This document shows positions 44,899-57,225 of a stretch of 64,000 bases of DNA, piece after piece. Every line of letters begins with the position of its first letter. Within the stretch, counting starts at the first letter, position 1. Both the position numbers and the translations under genes were made by a program. The stretch is taken from contig JARWIR010000017.1 in assembly GCA_029959085.1 (NCBI GenBank), positions 19,643,507-19,707,506 on the forward strand, in the 5' to 3' direction. The notes below the pieces were generated by a model that saw only the letters and a program-made list of their open reading frames with translations, was not told where the DNA came from and ran no database searches. The stretch is from Nemophila menziesii (Eukaryota; Streptophyta; Magnoliopsida; Boraginales; Hydrophyllaceae).

Positions 44899-44910
44899 GC
44901 TCTGATACCA
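44899..44910 (-). promoter_or_regulatory. Primer-binding site, tRNA-Met (element 1)
   Basis: TGGTATCAGAGC on the minus strand lies two bases after the 5' LTR. It is the standard initiator-tRNA-Met complement in plant Copia elements. Confidence 0.95.
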
Positions 44911-44912
44911 AT

Positions 44913-46273
44913 TGAAAGTCCTAGAGGGGGGGTGAATAGGATTACTAATAAGATAATGCCTAATTAAAATCTTTTGGACAATAATAAGTTTAAGAGAAAA
45001 ACTTCTAGGTCAACTAATAAAATCAAACACTTATAGGATCATGCAATGTAAAGAGTAAGGTTTGATATAAAAGTATAACTAGTGAAAAGCTAATCCAATA
45101 TCTTAAACTACTCTAGAAGACTATATGTTAGATAACCTAGATGAACAATTCATGCAAGCATATAATCAAACATATAGAGTGCGGAAAGTAAATAGAGTAG
45201 GGATAGAAAGATACACACGATTTATAGTGGTTCGGTTTCCCTACATCCACTACCTAAGGAAGCCTCCTTAGGATTTCAAGCTTTTCACTAAGCTTCCGTG
45301 TCTCTCTTAATCGGGTCGAGAACACAATAACCTTTACAAACTCTTCGATAACACGAAGGACACACCACTTGCGTAATCACAACACAAGGACACCAAGTAT
45401 ACTCCCTATACTTGAATTCTCTCTTAATCTATCTATTACAAGACCTAGACTTAAGAGGATAGCAACAAAGTGTTTAAAGGTTTGCTAATTAAAGCTTGTA
45501 TCTAAAACTCCTAAAGAGTGGATATGACTATAAGCTTGTATACTCCTTCTTGAGTGGATAGAACCTTGTGGCTTAATTGATTAACTCCTTGAAAGGATTT
45601 ATAAGCTCACTAAGATTGAATTTGACTATGTATAGCTCTTGACACCTTCTTGAATGATAGCAATTAAGCCCCTTAATGTTTGTAATTAGTTGGTGTAGTT
45701 GTAGCCTTCAAAGAGCTTCAATTTATAGTAGAAAATGGCTTCCAACGGTCATAAGGTTTGAGTCCAACGGATCTATTAATCTCCCAACGGATATATTTCT
45801 TATGACTTGGCTTTAGTGCAGAAAACCCTATCTTGCGGTATACCGTAGCGGTGTACCGCGCTTCAGTGGTTGATTTTCTGGCATACTGACGGGCTAGTCC
45901 TCTATACCGTGCCCTGGTCCGCGCCTGGTCCGGTATACCGCACCGGTGTACCGCGCCAAGTATTCTTTGAAGAATAACAACTTGGATCAATAGCTCTTCT
46001 TCATGAAAGTTGTTGTAAACATCATTCTATGAATCTTTGAAGTTGAACACTAAAGCTAATTCTCAATAAACATAAAGATAAGGTTAATAGCACTTGTATG
46101 AGAAATAGTTTCTTAAGATAAAACTAAAAGGTTGATCAACAAGATAAAGAAAGAGCTTTTTTTTGATGAAATAGAGTGCAAGAAAGAATGTCAATAACAA
46201 TAGAAATAAGCACACTAATCACAAGAGGATTTGTCACATTAAAACACCTAATTAGGGAGGCTATATGCCAACA
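44913..46273 (-). repeat. 5' LTR of Sirevirus-like element 1
   Basis: Same 1361-bp sequence as 39570-40930 except one base. The 90-codon frame inside both LTRs overlaps the U3 palindromes and TATA and is not a gene. Confidence 0.95.
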
Positions 46274-46278
46274 GTAAG

Positions 46279-47117
46279 GATGGGATGCAAGATTTGGAGC
46301 TAGATGGTATTAGAACAACGACATGATACCCAAAGGATAGGCAACGAGAATGAGCATACTCCCACCAATCCCATTGTCTCAAAAAATGAACCTTATCACC
46401 GATTCTTGATTCTTGTTTTTTGAACTACATTTCTTGTTAAGCTATTTTTATTTTGGGTAAATGTATATGGCCTTAGGGGTATCGACTTTGACTTTATTTT
46501 GACTTGTTCCAACTATGGGCCTGAGGCCATTATTGGGGGTAGCTTGAGGGATACCCTTTTTAAGAATGTGATATTTTGATTTTTCCTTGTATTCTGCTAC
46601 TCTGTATCTTATCTTTGGATGCATTAGCTCAAATTGTGTATGACCAAGCTAGGTCGATTACGTTTATTTTGTTATTGTGCTATATATGTTCATCTTTTAG
46701 TTTATGTGACCGGACATTCTGAGGAGGTTGCTACATGTCAAGATGCGAAGGCTCAAACCTTGTAAAGATGGAATATGTATGTGTTACACACATAGTTAAC
46801 CATCATATTTTTCTAAGTTTTATGCACGTTTTTAGTGTAGAATTTTGTTGTAAGTTATGTATTCATCTGATGTTTGATCGAGCCTAGTAGTTTTACAAGT
46901 TGTATTTATAATATTTTTTTCGAGTATAAGAATATAGTTTTCTTTCTCTCTATCATTCCCAATCTTCTCTATCGATAAATAAATTAAATTAGTCAAACTA
47001 TAATGTTAATTACATGAAGATAAAAGGAATGATCGGGCCTTAATATCATGTTTCATACGTTTTGTCTTCCGAGGGGAACATATATACAAACAATTTTAAA
47101 GTTTTACACTAACGGAA
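46279..47117. other. Unassigned AT-rich sequence
   Basis: No supported gene or element. It joins to 39171-39564 when the retroelement is removed. Confidence 0.4.
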
Positions 47118-48151
47118 AGAGTTGGAAATTCTCCTCAATTCTCCTCAATTCACCTACCATCCAAGATGTTTCAAGCTCAGACTCAATCACCTAATTTTTG
47201 CGGATGATTGTCTACTATTCTTCAATGGGGATACCTCCTTCGACCTTAAACTTAAAGAAGGTCTAGATATATTCTCAAGACTCTCAGGATTGAAGATGAG
47301 CCCATAAAAAAGTGAGCTTTATAAAATAGAACTGATCAAACACTCTACTCAAATCTTTGCTCAATTCTCAATGTGAAACAAGGCTCCCTTCGTGTTAGAT
47401 TCCTTGGACCCCCACTTAATACCAAAGCTCCAAATGCAGCTGCTTAGAAAGTAACTGTCAAAAATATTTGCTCAAGCATTGATAGTTGGATGCACATATT
47501 TATTTCCTTTGTTGGTAGATTACATCTTATCAAATCAGTTCTTCAAATTAAAGTTAGATTTTGGTGCTCAGTGATGATTCTCCCTAAGAGAGTAATTAAA
47601 ACTCTTGAAAGTACATTTTCAAGATTCCTATGGAATTGAAACACTCATGACTATAGAGGAACAAAAGTTTCTTGGAAATCTCTCTATAAATCTCATGAAG
47701 AAGGAGGACTTGGCATGTTTAGTCTGAAGAAGATCAATGAAATTGCTATACTTAAAGATTTTTGGAGGTTCTCTGAGTCCAACACAAACATATGGGCTCA
47801 GTGGGTTAATGCAAATTGGTCGAGGGATAAGTGTGTGTGGAACATTGAACCTACACGTGTTGTTTCTTGGACTTGGAAAAAACTTCTTAAAGTCATAGAT
47901 ATAGTTCAAAAATATATTCATCACTCAGTAGGTAAAGGAAAAAAAACTATTCTTGAAGATAGATGGATTAATAATGCGAATGTGATTGAACTGAATCTTC
48001 AATAAGAACCTCAAATCTTCAACAAACACAAGCACAAAACTGTTGCAAAGTACTATAGGAATAATAGATGGAGATTACCATCTGACTTGATTATTCTTAA
48101 GCCTTACTTGGGGAACATCTCTTTATCTACCATGGAAGACTCAATCACATG
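47118..48151 (+). pseudogene. LINE fragment: RT C-terminal half
   Basis: LIFADDCLLFFNGD gives the RT active site (FADD) near 47195. HLIKSVLQIKVRFW and KTLESTFSRFLWN (47520-47640) are the usual following blocks, and a frame EEGGLGMFSLKKINEIA...FWR runs to 48005. Stops and frameshifts are present. The fragment stops abruptly at the TGATGTC LTR start at 48152. Confidence 0.75.
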
Positions 48152-48985
48152 TGATGTCTCCTCATTTGTGATGAATTAATATTAGTTGGAGACATCAGTT
48201 TTAGTGATTTAGGAAGTCTTTTAGTCGATTTTCCCGTGAATTATTACACTTTCCTATTTCTAGTCTTGATTTAGTAAATTATTATTTTTAGAGCATATTG
48301 GGTTTAATTATTTATTTAGTGTGAAGATTTAAAGATAATTGTGGAGATTAATTAGATTCCAAGTCAAAGACTAAGAGATATGGAAAGAGATAAGCATGGT
48401 AATTGGATATAAGGAAAGAAAAGCTAAAATATGGAAAAGGAAAAGTTGCCTTAAATCATAATTTCACCACCCACGAACACAAATCAGCTTATATCTCAAA
48501 ATCGGTGAGGAATTTGGAAGAACGGTCAAGAGAAAAGTTAGAGATCTTTCCGAGACGATGAATTTAGACTACTCATATGCGTCAAACAGATAAGAATTGA
48601 AGCTATTAGGACCAAAACAAAAACGGGTCTGATTTCTTATTTTAGGGTTACGAATTAGAGTTGGGCTTGGAGTCCACTACTTACCTTCTCCTTCAAGAAA
48701 ACGAAGTAGGTCTTCCTAAACACCTATAAATACACCCTTATACCATTGTAAACATGTCCTTGCTCAGTTTCAAGTTTAGGCTTAGTCCTTACTTGTATTT
48801 TCTCAGTTTTAAATAATAGCTTAGTCCTTTAATTTAATATTCATCCTTAGTATCAAGCTATTCATCCAAGAAGCAAGCTGACCTATAGAGGAAGACAAGA
48901 AGAAGAAGTTGGAGAGTGACAAACTCCTCTTATACATCTCACCTTCTCTATATTTAGGGTATTTAGCTATATATTTATGCTCAAC
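48152..48985 (+). mobile_element. LTR fragment related to 32122-33912
   Basis: It begins TGATGTCTCC and shares a series of blocks with 32122-33000, including CACTTTCCTATTTCTAGTCTTG and the promoter-like CCTATAAATACACCC (48722). It is cut at about 48985 by the next LINE fragment. Confidence 0.7.
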
Positions 48986-51884
48986 CATATTTCTAGGCTA
49001 CTTGGCTCTTAGGGGCTTCTAAAGCCCCTGGTCTAGATGGTTTTCCTGGTTCCTTCTTTCGGAAATTCTGGGATGTACTTAAAGATGTTATTCTAGCTAT
49101 ATGTAATGGAGTCCTTCTGGGTTCTATATCTCTTGGTCAAATCAGCGAGACCAATATTGTCCTTATCCCTAAATGTAAAAATCCTCAAAAAATTGGACAA
49201 TATAGACCTATTTCCTGCACTAACTTTCTCTACAAAATCCTTTCCAAAGTTATTGTCCTTAGACTCACTAATATCATCCCCCACATTATTTCTCCTTGTC
49301 AATCAACCTTTATAAAAGGGAAGTTTATCCAAGACAATATCATCATAGTTCATGAAGTCATTCATAAACTTAAACATCTTAGAAAGAACTCGAAGGATAG
49401 CTACTCTATCATTAAGGCTGACCTTCACAAAGCCTACGATAGAGTTAGATGGACTTTTCTGTTCTCCATCCTTCATAAACTTGGTTTTAATGAAAAGTGG
49501 ATAACCCTTATTCAGGAATGTGTTACCTCGGTCAAATTTAATGTCCTAATCAATGGTCAAAAAGTAGGTACTTTTAACCCTTCTCGTGGTCTCCGCCAAG
49601 GTGATCCCCTTTCCTCCTACTTATTCACCATTGTCTCTAATGTTCTATCCCTCCTCATTGAAAAATATTTTTAATTCTGGTGACATAAAGGGCATCCAGC
49701 TAAGCAAACAGGGTCCTCATATACACCATATTCTTTTTGCTGACGATTCAGTATTCTTTCTTAGGAATTCTATATTGGAAATTCATGCCTTTAAAGAAAC
49801 CTTGTATAAATGCTGCTTTGATTCTGGACTTTCAATCAATCTTAATAAATCTTCTGTCTTTATTAGTCCCAACTGCTCCCCTTTCATGAGTAACTTAATT
49901 TCTGATTCGTTTCGTATGCCTTTGACCGAGGATCTAGGCTTGTATTTGGGACTACCAACTGAATGGGGTAGCTCTAAAATCAAGGCCATGGATTCCTTGA
50001 TTGCTAAATCTGCTTCGAAATTAAGTGGATGGAAAAAATCCCTTCTATCAATGGCTGGTAAAGCTGTGCTCATCTCCTCTATTATCCATACTTTTCCTAC
50101 CTATTTTATGTCCCTTTTAGCTATCCCCAAGGGTGTCATTAGAAAAATCAACTCCCTTACTTCTCATTTCCTTTGGGGTAACGAGGATGACCAAGGTATT
50201 CACTGGATTAATTGGAATCGAGTTGCTTCCCCTAAGGAATCTGGAGGTTTAGGCATAAAAAATTTAGAAGCTCTCAATCTTGCCCTCCTTGCTAAACATG
50301 CCTGGTCTATCCTCATGCGCCCTTCCTCGCTTGTTCATCAAGTCCTCAAAGGAATTTACTTTCCTGAGAAGGAAATGATGGATACTTGTGATATCAGAGG
50401 AGGTTCTTGGATCTGGAATAGTATTCGTAAGGGTTGTTCATTTCTTAAACCTCTTTTGATTAAGCCTATTGGAGATGGTCATTCTACACTTATCTGGGAT
50501 GACAACTGGACTGGCAAGATTATTGATAAACCTAGCTTTTATTCTGATGATCCTTCCTTTCCTAAATTTGTAGCTGACCTGTTTCATACATCTTCCAAAA
50601 CTTGGAAGATGGACATGCTGAATTATCTCTTTACCCCTGAGACTGTCTCTACAATTATTAAAATTAATATCCCCTGGACTTCTCAGATTAACAGCTTCAT
50701 TTGGCCCTATACTAAAGATGGTATTTATTCGTGTAATTCTGGTTATCTTAATATTGTTAATGGGCTGATCATCCCTCCCCACCACCATGGTTCTTCATTC
50801 TTTCCTAATTCTGATTTGCTTAAGCTTAATTGGAAATCTGGTGCCCCTCCTAAGTTTAAGTTCTTCTTTTGGCGAATCATCATGAATGCGCTTTCTACTG
50901 AACAGAACAGGTTCTCTAGAAGATGCTCTAGAACTGACCTTTGTCATATTTTCCTTAAGGAAGAAGAATCTTTTAAGCACTTATTTCTTAAATGTGAATG
51001 GACCAGGAAGTTCTGGCTACTATCCCCTCTTCACTGTCACATACCCCCATTTTATGACTTTGGTATTAATTCTTGGATTGGAACTATTGTAGATACTGGC
51101 AGTAATTTGAAGGAGAAAATGAATATGCTATTAACTATGATCCTTTGTTTTTGGGTTATTTGGTTGACTAGGAATAATTATGTATTTAATGCTACCCCCA
51201 TTAATTATGATTCTTTCTTTAACCTTATTGATATATTTCACAGGCAAGTATTCTTTGTTGATGAGTCTAGTAGTGTTGATCCCTCTTCTGGTCCTGATAA
51301 CTTATGTAATGAATGGCTCTCTACTATCCCTGTTTGGTCACCTCCTCCCCAGCAGTCCTTTAAGATGAATGTTGATGCTTCATTTAAGAATGGGAAAGCC
51401 ACAACAGCTGCAGTAATCCGCAACTGGAAGGGTGAAGTTATTAATGGCTTTGCCATGGATATTTCTGCATCCTCCAGTTTTGAAGCTGAAGCTAAAGAAG
51501 TTCGAAGTGGCGTTCAGTTGCTCTAGATCATGCCCCCCTTTGCAACAGGACTGAAACTCATGCAGAATCTGTTTTGAAGGCCATATACTCCTCGAGCACG
51601 AACTGTCCTTGGAAGGACAGGGCTATACTCGATGACATTAAAAATATGGTTAAAGACCACATCAATTTACGTATCTGTGGTGTTAGAAGAACAGCTAACA
51701 AGGTTGCTGATTGGCTCGCTTAGGCTTTCTCCAATTCTTATTTATGTCCTTCTTGGATTTATAATATTCCTCTTGATTTAAAGACTATTATTTGTAATGA
51801 TTTTGCTGACTTTGCTGTGACTGGAGTTGGTTAACTCCTTTCACCTTTATCTTTAATATATTAAGTCCCTTTGTCTAAAAAAAA
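48986..51884 (+). pseudogene. 5'-truncated LINE: RT and RNase H
   Basis: It starts inside RT (GASKAPGLDGFPGSFF at about 49010), then YRPISCTNFLYKIL, IIKADLHKAYDRV and LRQGDPLSSYLF (about 49590). After a one-base frameshift near 49665, 646 codons stay open (49586-51526): FADDSVFFL (about 49737), KPLLIKPIGDG, the zf-RVT region APPKFKFFFWR...CEW (50840-51000) and RNase H NVDASF (about 51370), EAEAKEV. Another frameshift near 51515 leads to TETHAESV and RRTANKVADWLA (51690-51720). The A-run at 51877-51884 is the tail. It is the best preserved RT domain after 17435-23555. Confidence 0.88.
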
Positions 51885-52425
51885 TATATAGTGGTTCGGT
51901 TTTCCTACATTCACTACCTAGGGTCATATCCGTAGGATTTGCAAGCTTCCCACTAAGCTTCTCCTATATCTTAAAGGTGAGATATTAACCTTTACACCGA
52001 GATTTTCCTGGGCTAAACCAAAACCTAAAAACCCATGACTTTTTTAACGGTTAAGTCACAACTCAAACTTGAACACCTTGAGCTACCCCCTTGTGTAATC
52101 ACCTACACAAGTAAATCACTTCCAACAATGGAAGCCTTCTCCCTTATCTCTAAACTCTAGCTACTAAAGTTATATTCTAATCTAGAGAAGAGTTAAGCAC
52201 TTAAGGGTTGGATGATAAATATTACAATTTAATGAATGTGCTCCTTAGTGAGTTAATATTACAATATGATATTGTGAACTCCTTGTGAGTTGGACGTGAA
52301 TTAAGCTTGGAATAATCTCCTTTAGAGTAGATATGAAAGATGAGCTTTGAGGTTGAACTCCTAGTACTGAAAAAATGTTGTATTAAAAACTTTGTTGTGA
52401 TCTTCTATTTGAGTGGATAAAATGA
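51885..52425 (-). mobile_element. Diverged Sirevirus-like LTR fragment
   Basis: TATAGTGGTTCGGTTTTCCT, CACTACCTAGGG and CAAGCTTCCCACTAAGCTTC match the minus-oriented LTR (about 39881-39950). Similarity weakens to the right. Confidence 0.6.
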
Positions 52426-54060
52426 TTATTTTTTTGTTCAAAATGAGTCATAGACTAAAAAGATTACTAAATACACTGATCGTCCAACCAATCCCTGAAA
52501 AAACGATACAAACAAATAATACAAAAAAAACACGGATGGCAGACCAAACACACGAACGCTCTACCACATCGGTTACCATACAATTTCGAGAACTCTTTTG
52601 GATCATCCAATAAGACCAAAGAGCTGCAAGACCGACCAACCAAACAAACACAAGCAATCGACAAACTGATAAAAATGCAGTAAAGTAGGCGAGCAACCAA
52701 ACAAGAAAGTAGCCATACTCTGGATAGTGCACCACCACCGATGGAAAGTGAGCCACACTAAAGGGTGTAAAAGATGGTGATGGAAAGGGAAAACTACACA
52801 GTAATGGAAATTTGAGAGAACAGAACATGTCATAATGATAAAGAAAGCTCCAAAACAACAAACCCCAACCAGCAGATATTGCCAATTAATCAGACTAAGC
52901 AGCCACCTATATACCGTAACACCGGAAATAGAAGAACTTGAATAAAAGGTGAACGGCAAACACCCTCTGTGTTCAGTTTCCCACCGAGAAGACAACAAGT
53001 CGAATCTGCCAAGGCCACACCAAACTAACAACCTGCAACAAACACTAGCAATTCAAAACACACCATGCTTCTTCTAAAATCCCACAAAGACACGAGTCAG
53101 GAATATCAAACAAGAAAAGTACAAAAAATAGAAGTTTTGAATGAACGACAAACACCCAAAGCTCCATTTTCCGACCTTCGCTAATCCAAAAGATCCGACC
53201 CTAAGTGAATCATCACCTGTAACCTATGTTGTAGATCTCCCCGCCTAGGCGCGTCTAGGCATCGCCTAGGCGTCAACTCCCCTCTCAACCGCTTACGCCT
53301 AGTTAATATTTTAGGCGTTTTTGCCTAGCGCCTTAGTCGCCGTGGAATAGGCGTCTTACCTGTCTAGGCGCCGATTAATGGAAAAACATGACCACATAAG
53401 CCTTCATGTTATTTTTCTTATTCTCTAGAATTCTTTAATTGATATTATAACTCAATTTTTAGTATTTTTATATTTACTATAGTGTTGTTAGATGAATTTT
53501 ATGACTTAAATAGTTAAAATTGCTATAGTTACTACATATATATTACTAAATGTTCAAAATTACACAACGGAACTCAAAACCATATAATTTCGCTTAGGCC
53601 CCATGTAATCCCACCTAGGCGTTAGGCCCCAGTCGACCGCCTAGGCCGTAAAACCGAGGTCTACAGCATAGCTTGTAACAAAATTGGGAAGGCAGATTGA
53701 AAGCAACACAACACTGGCCCACAAGCCACTTGCCTATTTCACCCCAAAAGGAAGAAGATTGTTGGCGGCTTAAAAAATCCAAAACAATCCAGGAAAACCC
53801 CTCATAGAAGAAGCGGCCGAGCATAAACTTGATCAGCTCAAACTCAGGCGCACCAAACCCAAACAAAGACATCAGAGAAACAGATGGCGGAGGGGCGGTG
53901 GCTTGAAGTATGTGTAACTCCATAGCGCGTCTCTTGTCTTTCTGACTCAGCCAAACCACACAACCCAAAACGATTATGTTATCTCTCCTCCGACAGCCTT
54001 CCCATTTCACTTCCTACGGTCGTTGTTTCCGATGGACCACGAGGTTAAATCGTTCAGATT
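52426..54060 (-). other. Unrecognised T-rich, transcript-like segment
   Basis: On the minus strand this is a T/G-rich sequence with several 130-145-codon open stretches (53031-52603, 52885-52448, 54010-53615), none with a recognised domain, ending in an A-run at about 52433 (CATTTTGAACAAAAAAATAA). The tail suggests a retroposed sequence, perhaps a non-coding LINE leader or processed transcript. It is split by the hAT-like MITE at 53224-53671. No TSD was found. Confidence 0.35.
53224..53671. mobile_element. hAT-like MITE with GCCTAGGCG palindromes
   Basis: Ends are CTATGTTGTAGATCTCC and, from the other strand, CTATGCTGTAGACCTCG. Imperfect 8-bp TSDs CCTGTAAC (53216-53223) and CTTGTAAC (53672-53679) match at 7 of 8. 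Subterminal regions are full of CGCCTAGGCG-type palindromes. An 8-bp TSD fits hAT. Confidence 0.72.
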
Positions 54061-54629
54061 CGTGCAATCGAGGCCGACATGTCTCTCTTTGACCAGAAAA
54101 ACCAAAAAATAGAAAAGGAAAAATGAAAACTTACATTACAAAAGGAAAAGACGGGAGATTATATTGCATTATTGTTCAATTGTTTCATCCCTATATTCTG
54201 ACCGTCTAAGCTCTTTTTTGCTCACCCCTTACTTGTATGTCTTGTCTCCCGATTGCATTATAAGTCCAAATAATAGTGCAAAATAACCTATATTTATACA
54301 ATTGCATTACAGGTCCCTATATTATGAAAAACAACAAATATTTCACACTCTGTAAATATATTGTATTTTAGATATTATTAGGAGCTTAGATTTCTAAAAA
54401 TAGAAAAAGGAGCTTGATTTTTAAGATACGAAATCGACCATAATGTATTTTTTTTTTTAGTTTGGGTCAAACTTTTACTTTTGCCAAAGTCAAAGGGGAC
54501 CAACTGTCCCCTGATACTAACCCACGCCTGTGCACATGAATATGTATTTTAAGGGCATCAAAAGAAAATATTTAAAAGGGTTATTTAAATGCAATTAAAC
54601 ACCCCATCAATTATTTTAACTACGCGATT
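54061..54629. other. Intergenic sequence before unit 3
   Basis: No supported feature. Confidence 0.4.
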
Positions 54630-55041
54630 GCTCCCTTCAACTATTGTTTTCGTGCCTATTCTTTTGAATTAGGGATAATTCCACAAATGGTCCCTGAACT
54701 ATTAGTTAGTTACCCAAATGGTCCTCAAACTTTTAAAGTTATCCAAACAGTCCTCAAACTTTTAAAGTTTTCCAAATAGTCCTCAAACTAGAAATACTAT
54801 TATCAATTAGATTCCTTATTTGAAGAGTTGTATAATGCATACACCACTTGATAAATAGAATTATACAAGGTGCAATAAGCAGACTCATTAGTTATGGAGG
54901 TCATAAACTTAACATAGCAGAAGAGTAGACTCATCACATAATAAAAATAAATTAAAGTCATAACATAAACTTAACATAACAAAAGTAGGGCAGGCTCATT
55001 CACATAACAAGAGTAAACCACGACTGTATATGCATTGGTGC

Positions 55042-55461
55042 TCAAAAACACCCTTTTTCCTCCAAACGTTTTTTAAGCTGAAAGACACAGGTGATAGGAT
55101 TTTTCCTAAAGGAGGCTATATCAACAAAGGAGGGATCACTGCAAATAAAACAAGAGAAATATTATGTGGTTGACATGTTTTAAAATACGTATATAATTAT
55201 TCAACTAAACAAACATAGATTATATATATACCTAGGTTTAGGTTTAACCGAATTCATGGTGACTGTTTTCTGAGTAGATTGTTTGTGACCATTGCCTGAA
55301 ATATTACTGAATGATAGTTGACAGTGTTTTTGCATTTGGCTATTCGAGAGTAAATAGGAGAAGTTTTAAAGGTAATATAATAGATGTCCACCATCATGCG
55401 TTTGACATTAGCTTTAATGATTTCCTTTGCTTTATAGCGGTACTATAAAGCACATATTTTC
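55042..55461 (-). pseudogene. Gene X3: exon 2 and exon 3 remnant
   Basis: The minus strand from 55461 reads KEIIKANVKRMM, VDIYYITFKT, and AKCKNTVNYHSVIFQAM, uninterrupted where X1 has a stop and a MITE. A one-base deletion near 55270 gives a stop. The donor CCTAG|GTATAT (55232/55231), intron, acceptor TTTGCAG and exon 3 (55138-55042, 32 codons ending in TGA) are intact. Exon 1 is missing, so it is not functional. Confidence 0.75.
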
Positions 55462-55712
55462 TCAAACTTTTAAAGTAATCCAAATAGTCCTCAAACTAGA
55501 AATTCACTACTACTAGCTAGATTCTTTATTTGAAGAAGTAATCAGTTATGGAGTCAACATAAACTTAACATTAACATAAGCAGAATCAATCACATAAAGT
55601 TAGCATAACAAAAGTAGAGTAGACTCATCACATAATAAAAATAAATTTAAGTCATAACATAAACTTTACATAACAAAAGTAGAGTGAACCACGACTGCAT
55701 ATGCATTGGTGC

Positions 55713-56582
55713 TCAAACAAACCCTTTTGCAGACATTCTTGTTTGATTCTCAAAGATACGACTGATAGGTTCTACAGCAGCATCAAAAAAGGACTTACTG
55801 CAAATGACACAAGAGAAATATTATGTGGTTGACATGTTTTGAATAACATATAAATATAACTATTCAACTAAACAAACATAGCTAGATCACATATATACCT
55901 ATCTTTAGGTTTAACCGAATTCACTATAACTTGTTTCTTGTTTTGATAGTTTGTGACCTTAGCCTGGAATATTAAATCATCAAGGTTGTGAATGGTTTTT
56001 TGAGAAGCTTTAAAGGTAATATAGTATTTGTCCACCATCATCAAGATCTGGACATTAGCTTTAATGATTTCCGTTGCTTCAAAGGTATAAGTTTCCTCCT
56101 TTGTATGTTCGTTGAACGCCTTAATGGCAAGCTGGGCCAACTTCATAAGCAAGGGGTCTTTAATAAACTTTATGATTGGCTTAATAGAGTTAGTTAGATA
56201 CCCCGACTTACAAATAGGAATGTCGAAATACTTGAAAGAAGAAAAAAATTATTAATCCAAAAAGTTTTAAAAATCAAATTAAATTAAAAAAAAATCATCA
56301 TACCTGGCGTTCCTTGATAGCTTTAGCATAGAGTCGAACGTCATCATCAGTTGGCATCGTATCTGTAAGGCCCCAACATCGCTCATAATTTCGCGGACAT
56401 ATACAGAAATTGAGAATCTGTTCTGTGGTTAGAAGAGACTGTTTTGGTTTTGGGTCTTCCTCACCTTGCTGTTTTGCTTTTGATTCTTCCTCAGAAGCTT
56501 CACGTTTCTTCTTTGAAGACCTCGTCTCTACACGATTCTCCACCATTGATCTACGCGCACCAATCATCTTCGTGCTCTCCAT
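55713..56582 (-). CDS. Gene Y3: cystatin-like protein, three exons (231 aa)
   Basis: Exons are 56582-56304, 56230-55899 and 55797-55713 (279+332+85 bp = 232 codons including TGA). GT-AG introns have the same phases as in Y1 and Y2. Exon 1 has RSSKKKREASEEESKAKQQG without the Y2 expansion. Exon 2 has the helix LAQLAIKAFNEHTKEET and strands IIKANVQ and YYITFKA; the protease-binding QxVxG is absent (VQILMMVD). Exon 3 encodes KSFFDAAVEPISRIFENQTR plus nine residues. The TATA box is at 56624-56633. Three intact paralogues imply selection. The function is unknown; a cystatin-fold regulator is the most that can be inferred. Confidence 0.82.
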
Positions 56583-56623
56583 TAAAATTGAAATTGAAAT
56601 TGTTTTTCTATCGCCTCACTCTC

Positions 56624-56633
56624 CTATTTATAG
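56624..56633 (-). promoter_or_regulatory. TATA box of Y3
   Basis: CTATAAATAG on the minus strand, at the position conserved with Y1 and Y2. Confidence 0.6.
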
Positions 56634-56700
56634 TTATGGTTTCAGAATCGCTGAATGGGCTTGGGCTAACGGAAGTTATTTGGTTTATTACTTTACTTGG

Positions 56701-57059
56701 TATAGTATGCGTCTTAAGTGCTTGTCACTTCAAAACATAAAATTTGAGTTACTTGTCTAATGTTAGATTTAACATAGAAAATATTTAAAAGATAAGAATA
56801 ACTTAAATATGTAAAAATTAAAATAATAAATAAAATAAATACAGAATTGAGATTAAAAAATGGTTATTAAATTGAAATGTACCATAAATTCATATACAAT
56901 TCAAATAATTAATAAATAGATTAAAATACAAAAATAATCAAAAAGTATCATAATCTAAATGTGTGAATCATATAATTTTTTATAAACATTTACTTTTCTA
57001 GTTATTACTTTTACATTCTAGTTATTAATCAGAACCCCAAAACAATCTTTTATAATATT
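56701..57059. other. AT-rich intergenic sequence
   Basis: Nothing recognised. Confidence 0.4.
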
Positions 57060-57225
57060 TACTTTTCTATAATTGCAATTATTTCACTATATGATAACAT
57101 TAGAGTCAACCAAATCCGTCCCTGCGAACGAACTTGATTATCATATATTACTTGGGACAACTGTACATTTGCGGTTAGCTGTTCCTCTATTTTATCCGCA
57201 TTATTTTATAACACACAAGGACCCA
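57060..57225 (+). mobile_element. LTR 3'-end fragment
   Basis: AATCCGTCCCTG, CATATATTACTTGG and CTGTACATTTGCGG then ACACACAAGGA match 33797-33905 of the LTR at 32122-33912. Confidence 0.55.

Larger units (their letters stand above)
39570..46273 (-). mobile_element. Sirevirus-like LTR retrotransposon, complete, pol-less (6.7 kb)
   Basis: The LTRs at 39570-40930 and 44913-46273 are both 1361 bp and differ at one base that I can see (40784 T versus 46127 A). The 5-bp TSD is GTAAG (39565-39569 and 46274-46278). In element sense (minus strand) it reads LTR, PBS TGGTATCAGAGC, gag, a 600-bp spacer with palindromic motifs, a second ORF, a 1-kb non-coding region with several polypurine tracts, LTR. 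No protease, integrase, RT or RNase H is present, so it must move with enzymes from another element. Gag type, tRNA-Met PBS, multiple PPTs and CACCG palindromes fit the Sirevirus (SIRE/Maximus) lineage. Confidence 0.92.
54630..56700 (-). repeat. Segmental unit 3 (genes X3 and Y3)
   Basis: It starts with the TGCCTATTCTTTTGA block shared with about 23655 and 34738 and ends after GGAAGTTATTTGGTTTA. It carries a duplicated CCTCAAACTTTTAAAGT block near 54720-54760. Confidence 0.8.
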
